The position numbers and the translations under genes were made by a program. The notes under the pieces are model-generated. The model saw nothing but the letters and a program-made list of their open reading frames with translations. It was not told the DNA's origin and searched no databases. A stretch of 11,526 nucleotides of DNA from JBDTOX01 sp039933015. Lineage in GTDB: Bacteria; Pseudomonadota; Gammaproteobacteria; Burkholderiales; Methylophilaceae. This document shows positions 1-7,143 of this stretch, in pieces (within the stretch, counting starts at the first letter, position 1; each line of letters opens with the position of its first letter). Location: assembly GCA_039933015.1 (NCBI GenBank), contig JBDTOX010000079.1:1-11526 (forward strand), in the 5' to 3' direction.

Positions 1-59
1 AGCGTGTAGCGGGCAGCATCCTGAACTTTCTGATAGTGCTTTAATTCTTCCAAAACCAT
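1..59 (-). CDS. 5' end of an unidentified gene downstream of the permease (partial)
   Basis: Only the first 19 complete codons lie in the window, reading MVLEELKHYQKVQDAARYT, with the gene running off the left edge. The ATG at 59 is preceded on the minus strand by GGAG (68-65) with a 5-nt gap, a good ribosome binding site. An upstream ATG at 69 opens a frame that stops after nine codons, so 59 is the better start. The gene lies 79 nt downstream of the permease stop on the same strand, so co-transcription is plausible and it may encode an enzyme acting on the transported compound. That is inference: the visible peptide is too short to assign a family. Confidence 0.45.
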   Translation of the reverse strand, partial: MVLEELKHYQKVQDAARYT

Positions 60-89
60 ACAAACTCCATTTCTATCGCATGAGGTCAT

Positions 90-119
90 CCCTGGGCATG
101 GCTTAAACGATGCCCAGGG
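90..119 (-). repeat. 10-bp perfect inverted repeat (stem-loop) after the permease gene
   Basis: Arms 90-99 and 110-119 (CCCTGGGCAT / ATGCCCAGGG) are perfect reverse complements around a 10-nt loop. The stem would form in the transcript just after the permease stop and before the next start at 59. There is no T-run on either side, so it is not a classical intrinsic terminator. It could stabilise the permease mRNA 3' end, cause partial polarity, or act as a protein site. Confidence 0.6.
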
Positions 120-138
120 GTCGATATCCATTACCTTG

Positions 139-1839
139 TCAGGGCAATACTGCAATGCTGTGGGTTAGCCATACCACTGCCACCGCCAGTCCTATCGCCG
201 CAAAGGGCAGCCAGCCGCCGTGCGTGATGATCTTGTCGTCAAGATGCATATCCTTCCTGAACTCATCCGGGAACTTGCCTTTGTCCTGCACATAGTGGCG
301 ATACAGGAAAACCGGCACGATCAGCGCGGTAAAGACCAAGCCATTGCGCAATGTGCCGGGACCCCAGATATCAGCTCCCATGCCCATAAAGGCCAGATTG
401 ACGTAGCCAAATACCGCGCCCAGGCCAAGCAGCCAGGTTTTAGCCTTATATGGACGCGGCCAATTACCACGGTCCAGACGATGGATCCAGCCGGACTGCA
501 AATTAAGGAAGTTGAAGATGAGATAGCCCACATTGCCGATTGCCAGCAGCATGATGTTGTTGGATAACAGCAACAGCACCAGATTGAAAATTAGGTCGGT
601 CCACATGGCGTGGGTAGGGGCGCCGTGCTCATTGACATGCGAAAGATATTTCGGCAGCCAGCCATCAACGGAGCCTTGATAGAGTGTGCGCGAAGATCCC
701 ATCATGGAAGTCATTACCGCAAGCACCAACGACAGTACCAGCATGGCGACAACGAGATTGGTGATTACGGCACCACCCCCCACCATTTTTGCCAGAATGA
801 CACCAACTCCGGTGCCGTCATATAAGCTTGGATCCAACATGCCGCTATACACGGCCGGGGTCGTCACAGCGCCAGTAGCATCGACTATGGCTGGCGTGAC
901 CAGCTGCCCCAAACCCAGATGCCCCTGAAATGCCAGCGGCACCAGCGTGAATACCGCAATACATAGCAAGCCGGAGTAAAAGATGGCCTTGAACGTATCT
1001 TTTTTGGGATCCTTGAACTCGCTGGTGTAGCACACCGCCGTCTCAAACCCGTAAGTTGCCCATCCGGCAATAAACATGCCGCCAGCTATCAGGGTAATAC
1101 CTGCCATATTGTAGTTGCCGAATACTACATGGCCTACCGCGTCATGGGCCAAAGGCAAAAGCGGAAGGAAATGCGTGCTGGGCATGTCACCAGTCAGCAG
1201 CGGAACGATGCCGATAATCATCAGTGGCAGCAGTGAGGTTACGCCAAGAATCATCTGGGTTTTGGCGGCTTTTGAAACGCCGTGATGCTGAATGGCAAAA
1301 GTAATCAGCAACAGCATTGCGCCTAAGATAGCGATAGAGTTAATGCGTATCGTCAGCCCCGTCTGGACGAAGTCTAGATGCAGCAATGTTAACGACCAGG
1401 TATTGATTACCGCATCTGCCGGAAATAGCGAGGTCAGAATATAACCACCCGCCAGAGATGTTCCTAGTGCCAGAACAGGTGACCAGGCGAACCAATTGCA
1501 CCATACCGAAATTGGAGCAATAAATTTGCTATAACGTACCCATCCAATCGCGCCATAGACCGAAGCTCCGCCTGACTTGTGTGGAAATAGCCCGGCAATC
1601 TCAGCGTAGGTAAAACACTGCGCAAACCCCATTAAGATCGACAATATCCAAAGCAGCCAGGCCGGCTGACCTACCGTCGAAGATAAAGCGCCAATATTGA
1701 AAAGCACCAGAGCAGGAACGCCACTGGCTGCCCAGAATGCGCCTTTCCAGCTAATGGCTCGCTGCAACCCGCCATCCTGAGTCTTATTGGCTGCGGTGCT
1801 TTGGATTAATACATCCACATTTGAACTTATCGTGCTCAC
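139..1839 (-). CDS. APC-superfamily amino acid/polyamine-type permease
   Basis: This is a 566-aa inner-membrane secondary transporter of the amino acid-polyamine-organocation superfamily, predicted to import an amino acid, amine or related compound by cation symport or exchange. The sequence shows about 12 to 14 hydrophobic segments, a first helix near residues 33-57 with an unwound-helix-like SGVPALVLFNIG stretch, and the family signature FTYAEIAGLFPHKSGGASVY around residues 76-95 (helix 2 to loop 3). A soluble N-terminal tail of about 30 residues precedes the core. The start is GTG at 1839: the overlapping ATG at 1841 runs straight into TGA, and an AGGGGGT ribosome binding site lies 7 nt upstream of the GTG. 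The gene is divergent from the XRE/PAS regulator and shares a palindrome-rich control region with it, so that protein probably regulates it. The substrate cannot be read from the sequence. Family assignment is secure, specificity is unknown. Confidence 0.9.
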   Translation of the reverse strand: MSTISSNVDVLIQSTAANKTQDGGLQRAISWKGAFWAASGVPALVLFNIGALSSTVGQPAWLLWILSILMGFAQCFTYAEIAGLFPHKSGGASVYGAIGWVRYSKFIAPISVWCNWFAWSPVLALGTSLAGGYILTSLFPADAVINTWSLTLLHLDFVQTGLTIRINSIAILGAMLLLITFAIQHHGVSKAAKTQMILGVTSLLPLMIIGIVPLLTGDMPSTHFLPLLPLAHDAVGHVVFGNYNMAGITLIAGGMFIAGWATYGFETAVCYTSEFKDPKKDTFKAIFYSGLLCIAVFTLVPLAFQGHLGLGQLVTPAIVDATGAVTTPAVYSGMLDPSLYDGTGVGVILAKMVGGGAVITNLVVAMLVLSLVLAVMTSMMGSSRTLYQGSVDGWLPKYLSHVNEHGAPTHAMWTDLIFNLVLLLLSNNIMLLAIGNVGYLIFNFLNLQSGWIHRLDRGNWPRPYKAKTWLLGLGAVFGYVNLAFMGMGADIWGPGTLRNGLVFTALIVPVFLYRHYVQDKGKFPDEFRKDMHLDDKIITHGGWLPFAAIGLAVAVVWLTHSIAVLP

Positions 1840-1925
1840 ATCGCTACCCCCTGAAATTGATTAGCTGAGAATTCATCCGCCCATCACCGGAATGAAACAT
1901 CAATGAATGGGAGGAATGTTCAGCA

Positions 1926-1954
1926 TTTATAAACTTGCAATAATTACTCGTCAA
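1926..1954 (-). promoter_or_regulatory. Sigma70-type promoter of the permease gene
   Basis: On the minus strand TTGACG (1954-1949) is followed after exactly 17 nt by TATAAA (1931-1926), each matching five of six consensus positions. The predicted transcript would start near 1919 and carry a leader of about 80 nt before the GTG at 1839. The -35 box lies inside the first palindrome (1942-1960), which predicts that a protein bound there would block RNA polymerase. The motif match is direct; promoter activity is inferred. Confidence 0.7.
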
Positions 1955-1960
1955 GTAATT
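1942..1960. promoter_or_regulatory. Palindrome 1, putative operator (AATTACT-N5-AGTAATT)
   Basis: Perfect 7-bp arms (1942-1948 and 1954-1960) flank a 5-nt centre. The inner half-site pair ATTACT/AGTAAT recurs in the next palindrome with the same 5-nt spacing, and the two centres are 19 bp apart, close to two helical turns. It overlaps the -35 box of the permease promoter. The likely ligand is the adjacent XRE-type regulator, acting as a dimer on each site. Confidence 0.65.
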
Positions 1961-1983
1961 TATTACTTAATGAGTAATAAATT
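1957..1983. promoter_or_regulatory. Palindrome 2, putative operator (11-bp arms)
   Basis: Perfect 11-bp arms at 1957-1967 and 1973-1983 (AATTTATTACT / AGTAATAAATT) surround a 5-nt centre. It contains the same ATTACT-N5-AGTAAT core as palindrome 1 and overlaps its right end by 4 nt. Its centre is about 51 bp upstream of the predicted permease start and about 56 bp upstream of the predicted regulator start, so it could influence both divergent promoters. No T-run follows it in a transcribed context, so it reads as an operator and not a terminator. Confidence 0.65.
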
Positions 1984-2010
1984 GTATTGGGGCGTAAAAA
2001 CGACTATGCG

Positions 2011-2019
2011 TGATAGAAT
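2011..2019 (+). promoter_or_regulatory. Extended -10 promoter candidate for the XRE/PAS regulator
   Basis: TGATAGAAT at 2011-2019 combines the TGn extension with TAGAAT, five of six matches to the -10 consensus. No good -35 hexamer is seen at 16-18 nt, which extended -10 promoters can do without. Initiation near 2026 would give a leader of about 95 nt containing the inverted repeat at 2054-2082. Confidence 0.4.
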
Positions 2020-2053
2020 TATTGTTAAATAAATCAAGCATTAGCGATCCAAT

Positions 2054-2082
2054 GAAATCATGGCGCATGGCCCAATGATTTC
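2054..2082. repeat. Inverted repeat in the regulator leader
   Basis: GAAATCAT (2054-2061) and ATGATTTC (2075-2082) are perfect 8-bp inverted arms with a 13-nt middle. CCAATGA also occurs twice directly (2049-2055 and 2072-2078). It may be a further protein site or an RNA hairpin in the leader, and its sequence differs from the ATTACT operators. Function is unknown. Confidence 0.4.
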
Positions 2083-2120
2083 TTTAAAGCTAGTGCAGCC
2101 AGAAATTAAATTAGCTACGA

Positions 2121-3506
2121 ATGCAGAAAAATACTTTTTCCATGCGCCTTAAGGCGCTGCTGGAGCAAAAGCAACTGACCTTGGCGGAAGTGGCCAGGGC
2201 GATCAACATGTCAGCCCCATCTGTGCATCGCTGGACCCGTGGCGGTGAAATCGAGTATGAAAACCTGCGCGCGCTAGCCGATTATCTCGAGGTCAACTGG
2301 GTCTGGTTGCGCTATGGAGACGAAGCCATCGAAGGCTTGCAAGAAACCATGTCGGCAAATGGCTCTGCTGCAGATGAGCGGCGCAAGCATCTTGGTCAGA
2401 TCATGGAAAGCGAAGCGCGCATGACCCTCGCTCAAGATATGGCGAGTATCGTCACTTGGGAATGGAATGTCCTGACCGACGAGCTCACCGGCTCGCCTAA
2501 CTGTGAGCAGATATTTGGGCAAACAATAGTGGAAATCCGTCCAAAGTTACTACCATTTGAGTCCCTTGGACTCGAAGCGTTAATTACGCAGTTCAAAAGC
2601 AGCAACCATCCTCATGAATGGGAATTTAATCTCCCTAAAAATGAGGTAGATAGCGAGCGCTGGTTTGTGTCTCGTGGCCGGTTGATTTTTGACGCACAAG
2701 AACGGCCATTGAAAGTTGTCGGCGTCAGTATCGACATTACCCAAAGCATACATATGCGGAACGCTTTGGAACAAAGCGAATATTTGATGCGCAAGGTCAT
2801 AGAAACCATCCCGGTCGGGCTATGGATCGCCGATCAGAAGGGACGCATCACCAAAGCTAACCCAGAAGCAGAACGGATCTGGGGTGGAGCAAAGCTCGTC
2901 GAACTGGAACATTATGGTGAATATAAAGGCTGGTGGGAAAGCACCGGCAAGGAAATCGGCAGCAGCGGCTGGACGCTTGCGCGGGCAATCCAACAAGGCG
3001 AAGAGAGTCGGGGTGAGATTGTTAATATCGAGGCTTTTGATGGGAAACAACGTACCATCATCATGTCTGCCATTCCTCTCCTCGACGCGGATAATGAAAT
3101 TATCGGCGCCATCGAGGTAAATCAGGATATCACTGCGCTGAAACGCACCGAAGAATCCCTCAAGTCAATTGTAGAACAATGGAAAGCCATTTTCGAGCAG
3201 CCTCTAGTTGGCATCGCATATTACCGAGCGGATAGTGACAGCCTGCATGTAAATGCCAGATTTGCCGAATTGGTGCAACGCAGTATGGAAGAGCTGGCGG
3301 GAGAAAGTCTGGCAAACTTGTTGGATGAAGAAACAAATGACGCATACCAAGCTCATTTATGTAGCACTCCTGCTGGCAAAACCACAACCTTTAAACAGCG
3401 CGGCAAGCTTCGCTGCAAAGCCGGGGAGACTGCCGATATGCAGTTATGCATTGTCAGCAGCAAGCAAGCTGGGAGTGTATTGAAAACGCTGGTATTCGTG
3501 TTTTAG
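2121..3506 (+). CDS. XRE-family transcriptional regulator with three PAS sensor domains
   Basis: A 461-aa cytoplasmic protein. Residues 8-65 form an XRE/Cro-type helix-turn-helix, including LTLAEVARAINMSAPSVHRW and a following helix pair typical of the family. Three PAS-like domains follow: about 103-208 (ending VGVSIDIT), about 222-338 (with the GWW...G...W..ARAI..GE pattern, ending VNQDIT) and about 350-461 (ending LVFVF where a DIT motif would come next). There is no histidine kinase, GGDEF, EAL or sigma54 domain, so the simplest reading is a one-component regulator in which PAS ligand or redox sensing controls DNA binding. It is divergent from the permease, and the shared palindromes suggest control of both genes. 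The ATG at 2121 has no clear Shine-Dalgarno sequence. The amber stop is followed in frame by 65 sense codons (3507-3701), so the stated end may not be the ancestral one. Domain calls are firm; the regulated target is inferred. Confidence 0.85.
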   Translation: MQKNTFSMRLKALLEQKQLTLAEVARAINMSAPSVHRWTRGGEIEYENLRALADYLEVNWVWLRYGDEAIEGLQETMSANGSAADERRKHLGQIMESEARMTLAQDMASIVTWEWNVLTDELTGSPNCEQIFGQTIVEIRPKLLPFESLGLEALITQFKSSNHPHEWEFNLPKNEVDSERWFVSRGRLIFDAQERPLKVVGVSIDITQSIHMRNALEQSEYLMRKVIETIPVGLWIADQKGRITKANPEAERIWGGAKLVELEHYGEYKGWWESTGKEIGSSGWTLARAIQQGEESRGEIVNIEAFDGKQRTIIMSAIPLLDADNEIIGAIEVNQDITALKRTEESLKSIVEQWKAIFEQPLVGIAYYRADSDSLHVNARFAELVQRSMEELAGESLANLLDEETNDAYQAHLCSTPAGKTTTFKQRGKLRCKAGETADMQLCIVSSKQAGSVLKTLVFVF

Positions 3507-3732
3507 AATTCAAGCCACAACCGTGAATCCCCCAGTGCAGATATCCACTTTGGGCCGACTACTTCCGCTTTGGGTCTGTGGCGGAAATTTGAATCTGATA
3601 GCCAGTCTCAGATCAAGTCGGAACTGCTACAAATGATCAGTCCCCCACCAGGCTATGCTCGGTACTTTACTTTTTCCATGTATCAGGTAGAAAAAGAACA
3701 GTAAAATATTTAACGTCAACGGAGCAATATTA
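3507..3732 (+). other. Gap after the regulator carrying an in-frame open extension
   Basis: This 226-nt gap contains, in the regulator's own frame after TAG (3504-3506), 65 consecutive sense codons ending at TAA (3702-3704). The extension reads plausibly as protein, for example IKSELLQMISPPPGYARYF near its middle. It could be the former C-terminus of the regulator after a nonsense mutation, a readthrough product, or chance. It has no convincing start and ribosome binding site of its own. The last 28 nt before 3733 hold the ribosome binding site of the next gene. I see no terminator with a T-run here. Confidence 0.4.
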
Positions 3733-4296
3733 GTGAGTGATTCATTGCCAGATGCTGCCATACAGGAATTTAATCTTGGCTACGATATTCAGCAGGACCG
3801 GCTGCTGTTGAAAGTGGGGCTGGCAGACGATACGGAAATAAGGGTGTGGTTGACGCGTAGAGTCGTCAAGGCTTTATGGGCTGTATTACAAGATTCAACT
3901 GTCACGCCTATGGTAATGCCAGCTATATTTACGACGGAGACTCAGGAAATGTTGGAGAATTTTGCTCGTGAAACTCTTGAGGGCAAAAAAAATACAGCAC
4001 AGGAAGTCGTGAAAAAAATGGATTTTTCCGGGACTTATCAGCCTAACCGCAAAACGCGTACGCCAGAACCGATGCTGGTGATAGATTGCCAGGTGATGGA
4101 TCTGGATAATACGCAGCCCACACTTGAACTGCATACCAAGGGTGGCAATGCGGTGTGTATGCCGCTCACCGAGGAGCTCGCACAAGTGCTGGGTAATATG
4201 CTGCAACTTGCGACCAGAGAGGCTGTGTGGGATATTTTCTTGTCATCCAGCCAGATCATTGCTGGACCATCCACGATACACCCTGTGCTGCATTAA
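3733..4296 (+). CDS. Conserved-looking protein of unknown function upstream of bioA
   Basis: A soluble 187-aa protein with no signal peptide or membrane segment. It starts with GTG at 3733, with GGAG (3721-3724) 8 nt upstream. I do not recognise a catalytic motif. Two parts look alike: residues 22-53 (RLLLKVGLADDTEIRVWLTR...LQ) and 129-159 (PTLELHTKGGNAVCMPLTEE...LQ). Each has beta-strand-like segments, an LT, and an amphipathic helix ending LQ, which suggests an internal duplication joined by a charged linker (about 75-112). The bioA start follows the stop by only 4 nt, so the two are probably translationally coupled and co-transcribed. A role in biotin metabolism is possible but rests on position alone. 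Confidence 0.8.
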   Translation: MSDSLPDAAIQEFNLGYDIQQDRLLLKVGLADDTEIRVWLTRRVVKALWAVLQDSTVTPMVMPAIFTTETQEMLENFARETLEGKKNTAQEVVKKMDFSGTYQPNRKTRTPEPMLVIDCQVMDLDNTQPTLELHTKGGNAVCMPLTEELAQVLGNMLQLATREAVWDIFLSSSQIIAGPSTIHPVLH

Positions 4297-4300
4297 CCAT

Positions 4301-5605
4301 ATGAATAACAACCAGCTTTTACGCCGTAGCCTGCAGGCGGTCTGGCACCCTTGCACGCAAATGAAAAGCCATGAGACCTTGCCTCTGGTGCCCATCCAGC
4401 GCGGTGAAGGCGTATGGCTTTATGATTTTGATGGCAAGCGCTATCTGGATGCCGTGAGCTCCTGGTGGGTCAATTTGTTCGGTCACGGCAGCCCACGCAT
4501 CAAGGATGCCATCAAAAATCAGCTGGATCAGCTGGAGCACGTGATGCTGGCGGGCTTTACCCATGAGCCCGTGGTGCAGCTCTCGGAGCGTCTGTCCGCC
4601 TTAACTGGGTTGGGGCATAGTTTTTATGCCTCTGACGGGGCTTCTGCTACAGAAATTGCGCTGAAGATGAGCTTTCATTACTGGCGTAATCATGATCTTG
4701 AAAGTAAAAACCAGTTTATCAGCCTGCACAACAGCTACCACGGTGAGACGCTAGGCGCACTCTCGGTCACCGATATCGCGCTGTTTAAAGATACCTATGC
4801 ACCGCTTTTGCGGCAAAGCACGCAAGTGCCATCACCGGATTGGCGACTGGCTGAAGCTGGTGAATCTGCTGAACAATATGCGCTGCGTTGTGCCGAGGCG
4901 CTGGAGGTTTATGTGGCGCTGCATTTTCACAAAATTGCCGCCCTGATAGTCGAACCGTTGGTGCAGTGTGCTGCGGGTATGGCCATGTATCACCCGGTCT
5001 ACTTGCAGCGCGCACGGGAAATTTGCGATCAATATCACATACACCTGATAGCGGACGAGATTGCCGTCGGTTTTGGCAGGACCGGCACCATGTTTGCCTG
5101 TGAGCAGGCCCGCATCAGGCCTGATTTTATGTGTCTTTCCAAGGGTATTACCGGCGGCTATTTGCCGCTCTCGGTCACGCTCACTACTGATGCAATCTAT
5201 CAGGCTTTTTATGATGATCAGACTGCGCGCGGCTTTCTGCATTCCCACAGCTACACCGGTAATGCACTGGCTTGCAGTGCGGCGCTGGCTACGCTGGATA
5301 TATTCGAGCAAGACGATGTGCTGAACAAAAACCTGGCAAAAGCCGACTACATGAACGAGAAGATACGGGTTTTTTCAGGCTTGCCCATCAGGCATCTGCG
5401 TAACATGGGCATGATCTGGGCATTTGATGTAGACACGGAGGATCCTCAATTTCAGCGCCGTTTTTATCAGGCAGGGCTGGAGCGCGGCCTGTTGCTGAGA
5501 CCAATAGGCAACACGGTCTACTTCATGCCGCCTTATGTTATCAGCGAACCTGAAATGGACTATCTGATAGAACAGACACTACAGCTTGTGAGCGATATTG
5601 CATAA
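4301..5605 (+). CDS. bioA: Adenosylmethionine-8-amino-7-oxononanoate aminotransferase (DAPA synthase)
   Basis: BioA transfers the amino group of S-adenosylmethionine to 8-amino-7-oxononanoate, giving 7,8-diaminononanoate in biotin synthesis. It is a cytosolic fold-type I PLP enzyme. At 434 aa it has the usual family length. Visible hallmarks are WHPCTQM (15-21), SSWWVNLFGHG (53-63), YASDGASATEIALK (109-122, the phosphate-binding turn), HNSYHGETLGA (143-153), ADEIAVGFGRTG (251-262, with the PLP-nitrogen Asp252) and LSKGITGGYLPL (279-290, with the Schiff-base Lys281). The same frame is open upstream to 4124, but homology begins at the ATG at 4301, 4 nt after the preceding stop. No strong Shine-Dalgarno precedes it, which fits coupling to the upstream gene. 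No other bio genes are in the window. Confidence 0.95.
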   Translation: MNNNQLLRRSLQAVWHPCTQMKSHETLPLVPIQRGEGVWLYDFDGKRYLDAVSSWWVNLFGHGSPRIKDAIKNQLDQLEHVMLAGFTHEPVVQLSERLSALTGLGHSFYASDGASATEIALKMSFHYWRNHDLESKNQFISLHNSYHGETLGALSVTDIALFKDTYAPLLRQSTQVPSPDWRLAEAGESAEQYALRCAEALEVYVALHFHKIAALIVEPLVQCAAGMAMYHPVYLQRAREICDQYHIHLIADEIAVGFGRTGTMFACEQARIRPDFMCLSKGITGGYLPLSVTLTTDAIYQAFYDDQTARGFLHSHSYTGNALACSAALATLDIFEQDDVLNKNLAKADYMNEKIRVFSGLPIRHLRNMGMIWAFDVDTEDPQFQRRFYQAGLERGLLLRPIGNTVYFMPPYVISEPEMDYLIEQTLQLVSDIA

Positions 5606-5609
5606 GTCC

Positions 5610-7034
5610 ATGCACACTGGGCTGCTGCGGTTATTTTGCCTGTCAGTATTGCTGTGGCTATCTGCCGCCCACGCTGAATTGCCTGAGGCCGTCAATAAAG
5701 CTTTGCAGGCAGAGGGCGTGCCGCCGGGGAGTGTGTCGGTATTTGTGCAGCAGCTCGATCAGCATCAGCCTGTAATTAATCATCACGCCGATCAGGCACT
5801 GAACCCGGCTTCCACCATGAAGTTGCTTACCACCTATGCCGGACTGGATTTGCTCGGTCCTGCTTATCGCTGGCGTACCGAGGCTTATTACGATGGCAGT
5901 TTGCGCGATGGTGTACTCAAGGGCAACCTGATCCTGAAAGGCTATGGCGATCCAGCGCTAATGACGGAGGATTTTTGGCGCCTGTTGTCTAGCCTGCGCC
6001 AGGCCGGCGTGAAAGATATTCGTGGTGATCTGGTTTTGGATACGAGTTACTTCGCAGCGGAAAGCACTAATCCTGGCGCGTTCGATAATGAACCTTACCG
6101 TGCCTATAACGCCATGCCGAGTGCACTGCTGGTGAACTTGAAATCCACCAGTTTTCGTTTGGAACCTGGTATGCAGGGCGGTGGGGCGGCAGTGCGCGTT
6201 TTGCCCGAGCCGGATTTGCCGGAAATGAAAATTATCAATCACCTCAAATTGGTGCAGTCGGGATGTGGGGATTGGAAAAACCGGCTGGATTATGCAATCA
6301 AACCGCAAGGCCATATCACTATGGTGACCTTCAGCGGCACTTATGCAGCAGATTGCGGCGAAAAATATCTTGAGTTAAGCGTGTTTGATGATGCCGCTTA
6401 TACATTCAATTTATTCCGCAAACTCTGGCAACAGCTGGGAGGCAGCCTGCAGGGCACTGTGCGGCAAGCTGCAACGCCTGTTAACGCAGTAAAACTGGCG
6501 GAACAAAGTAGCATGTCACTGGCCGATGTGATTCGCCGCATCAATAAATACAGTAACAACCTGATGGCACGCCAACTGCTGTTGACCATTGCTGCCGAGC
6601 GCGAGGGTGTTCCGGCAACGGAAGTGGGTGGTGATAAAGCCATACGTGCTTGGCTAGCGAGCAAGGGCTGGAATTTCCCCGAGCTGGTGATAGAAAATGG
6701 TGCCGGCCTTTCCCGCATCGAGCGCATCAGTGCGAAACACCTGGGCGAGCTATTGATGGATGCTTATTTCAGTCCGGTCATGCCGGAGCTGATGTCTTCC
6801 TTGCCTGTTCTGTCGGTGGATGGCACGGTCGGACATCGTCTCAAAGATAGCCCCGCTCAGGGCCGGGCGCACCTCAAAACCGGTTCGCTGGATGGCGTAC
6901 GCTCTATTGCAGGTTATGTGCTCGATCAAAAAGGCAGGCGCTGGGTTGTCGTGTTCATGGCCAATCACCCGCGTGCTGGGGCCACGAGAAACGCCCAGGA
7001 TGCGCTACTGGACTGGGTCTATCAGCATGAGTAG
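5610..7034 (+). CDS. dacB: PBP4-type D-alanyl-D-alanine carboxypeptidase/endopeptidase (peptidase S13)
   Basis: A 474-aa periplasmic low-molecular-mass penicillin-binding protein that trims terminal D-Ala and cleaves D,D-crosslinks in peptidoglycan. The N-terminus is a signal peptide (hydrophobic residues 5-20, likely cleavage after AHA at residue 22). Active-site boxes are in order: SxxK at Ser68-Thr-Met-Lys71, SxN at Ser315-Asn-Asn317, and KTG at 423-425. The long insert between the first two boxes is typical of class C PBPs. I chose ATG 5610 over the overlapping TTG at 5598 because it places the signal peptide directly at the start and lies 4 nt after the bioA stop. Tight spacing suggests one transcript with the two preceding genes. 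S13 family membership is firm. Confidence 0.93.
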   Translation: MHTGLLRLFCLSVLLWLSAAHAELPEAVNKALQAEGVPPGSVSVFVQQLDQHQPVINHHADQALNPASTMKLLTTYAGLDLLGPAYRWRTEAYYDGSLRDGVLKGNLILKGYGDPALMTEDFWRLLSSLRQAGVKDIRGDLVLDTSYFAAESTNPGAFDNEPYRAYNAMPSALLVNLKSTSFRLEPGMQGGGAAVRVLPEPDLPEMKIINHLKLVQSGCGDWKNRLDYAIKPQGHITMVTFSGTYAADCGEKYLELSVFDDAAYTFNLFRKLWQQLGGSLQGTVRQAATPVNAVKLAEQSSMSLADVIRRINKYSNNLMARQLLLTIAAEREGVPATEVGGDKAIRAWLASKGWNFPELVIENGAGLSRIERISAKHLGELLMDAYFSPVMPELMSSLPVLSVDGTVGHRLKDSPAQGRAHLKTGSLDGVRSIAGYVLDQKGRRWVVVFMANHPRAGATRNAQDALLDWVYQHE

Positions 7035-7143
7035 AGGGCTGTTGCCAAGGCTGCCCTGGTTGTTGGCGCAGGAACTGAATAAGATTTCGGGTATCATAAT
7101 TGCCACTAGCCACTTTTGAAAACCAGCTACTTTGGAGTTCTTC

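Noticed and set aside
4124..4300. An upstream extension of the bioA reading frame by 59 codons
   Set aside because: It overlaps the 187-aa gene in another frame, lacks the family's N-terminal sequence, and the ATG at 4301 starts exactly where BioA homology begins.
4832..5311. A 159-codon open frame on the minus strand inside bioA
   Set aside because: It lies wholly within a clearly conserved enzyme gene, shows no recognisable domain, and is the usual antisense shadow of coding sequence.
7037..7057. An imperfect hairpin (AGGGC...GCCCT) after dacB as a terminator
   Set aside because: The stem is interrupted by mismatches and wobble pairs and is not followed by a convincing T-run.
7092..7100. 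TATCATAAT as the -10 of an FKBP promoter
   Set aside because: The hexamer is reasonable, but no -35 box at 16-18 nt and no TGn extension could be found, so it is not listed as a promoter.
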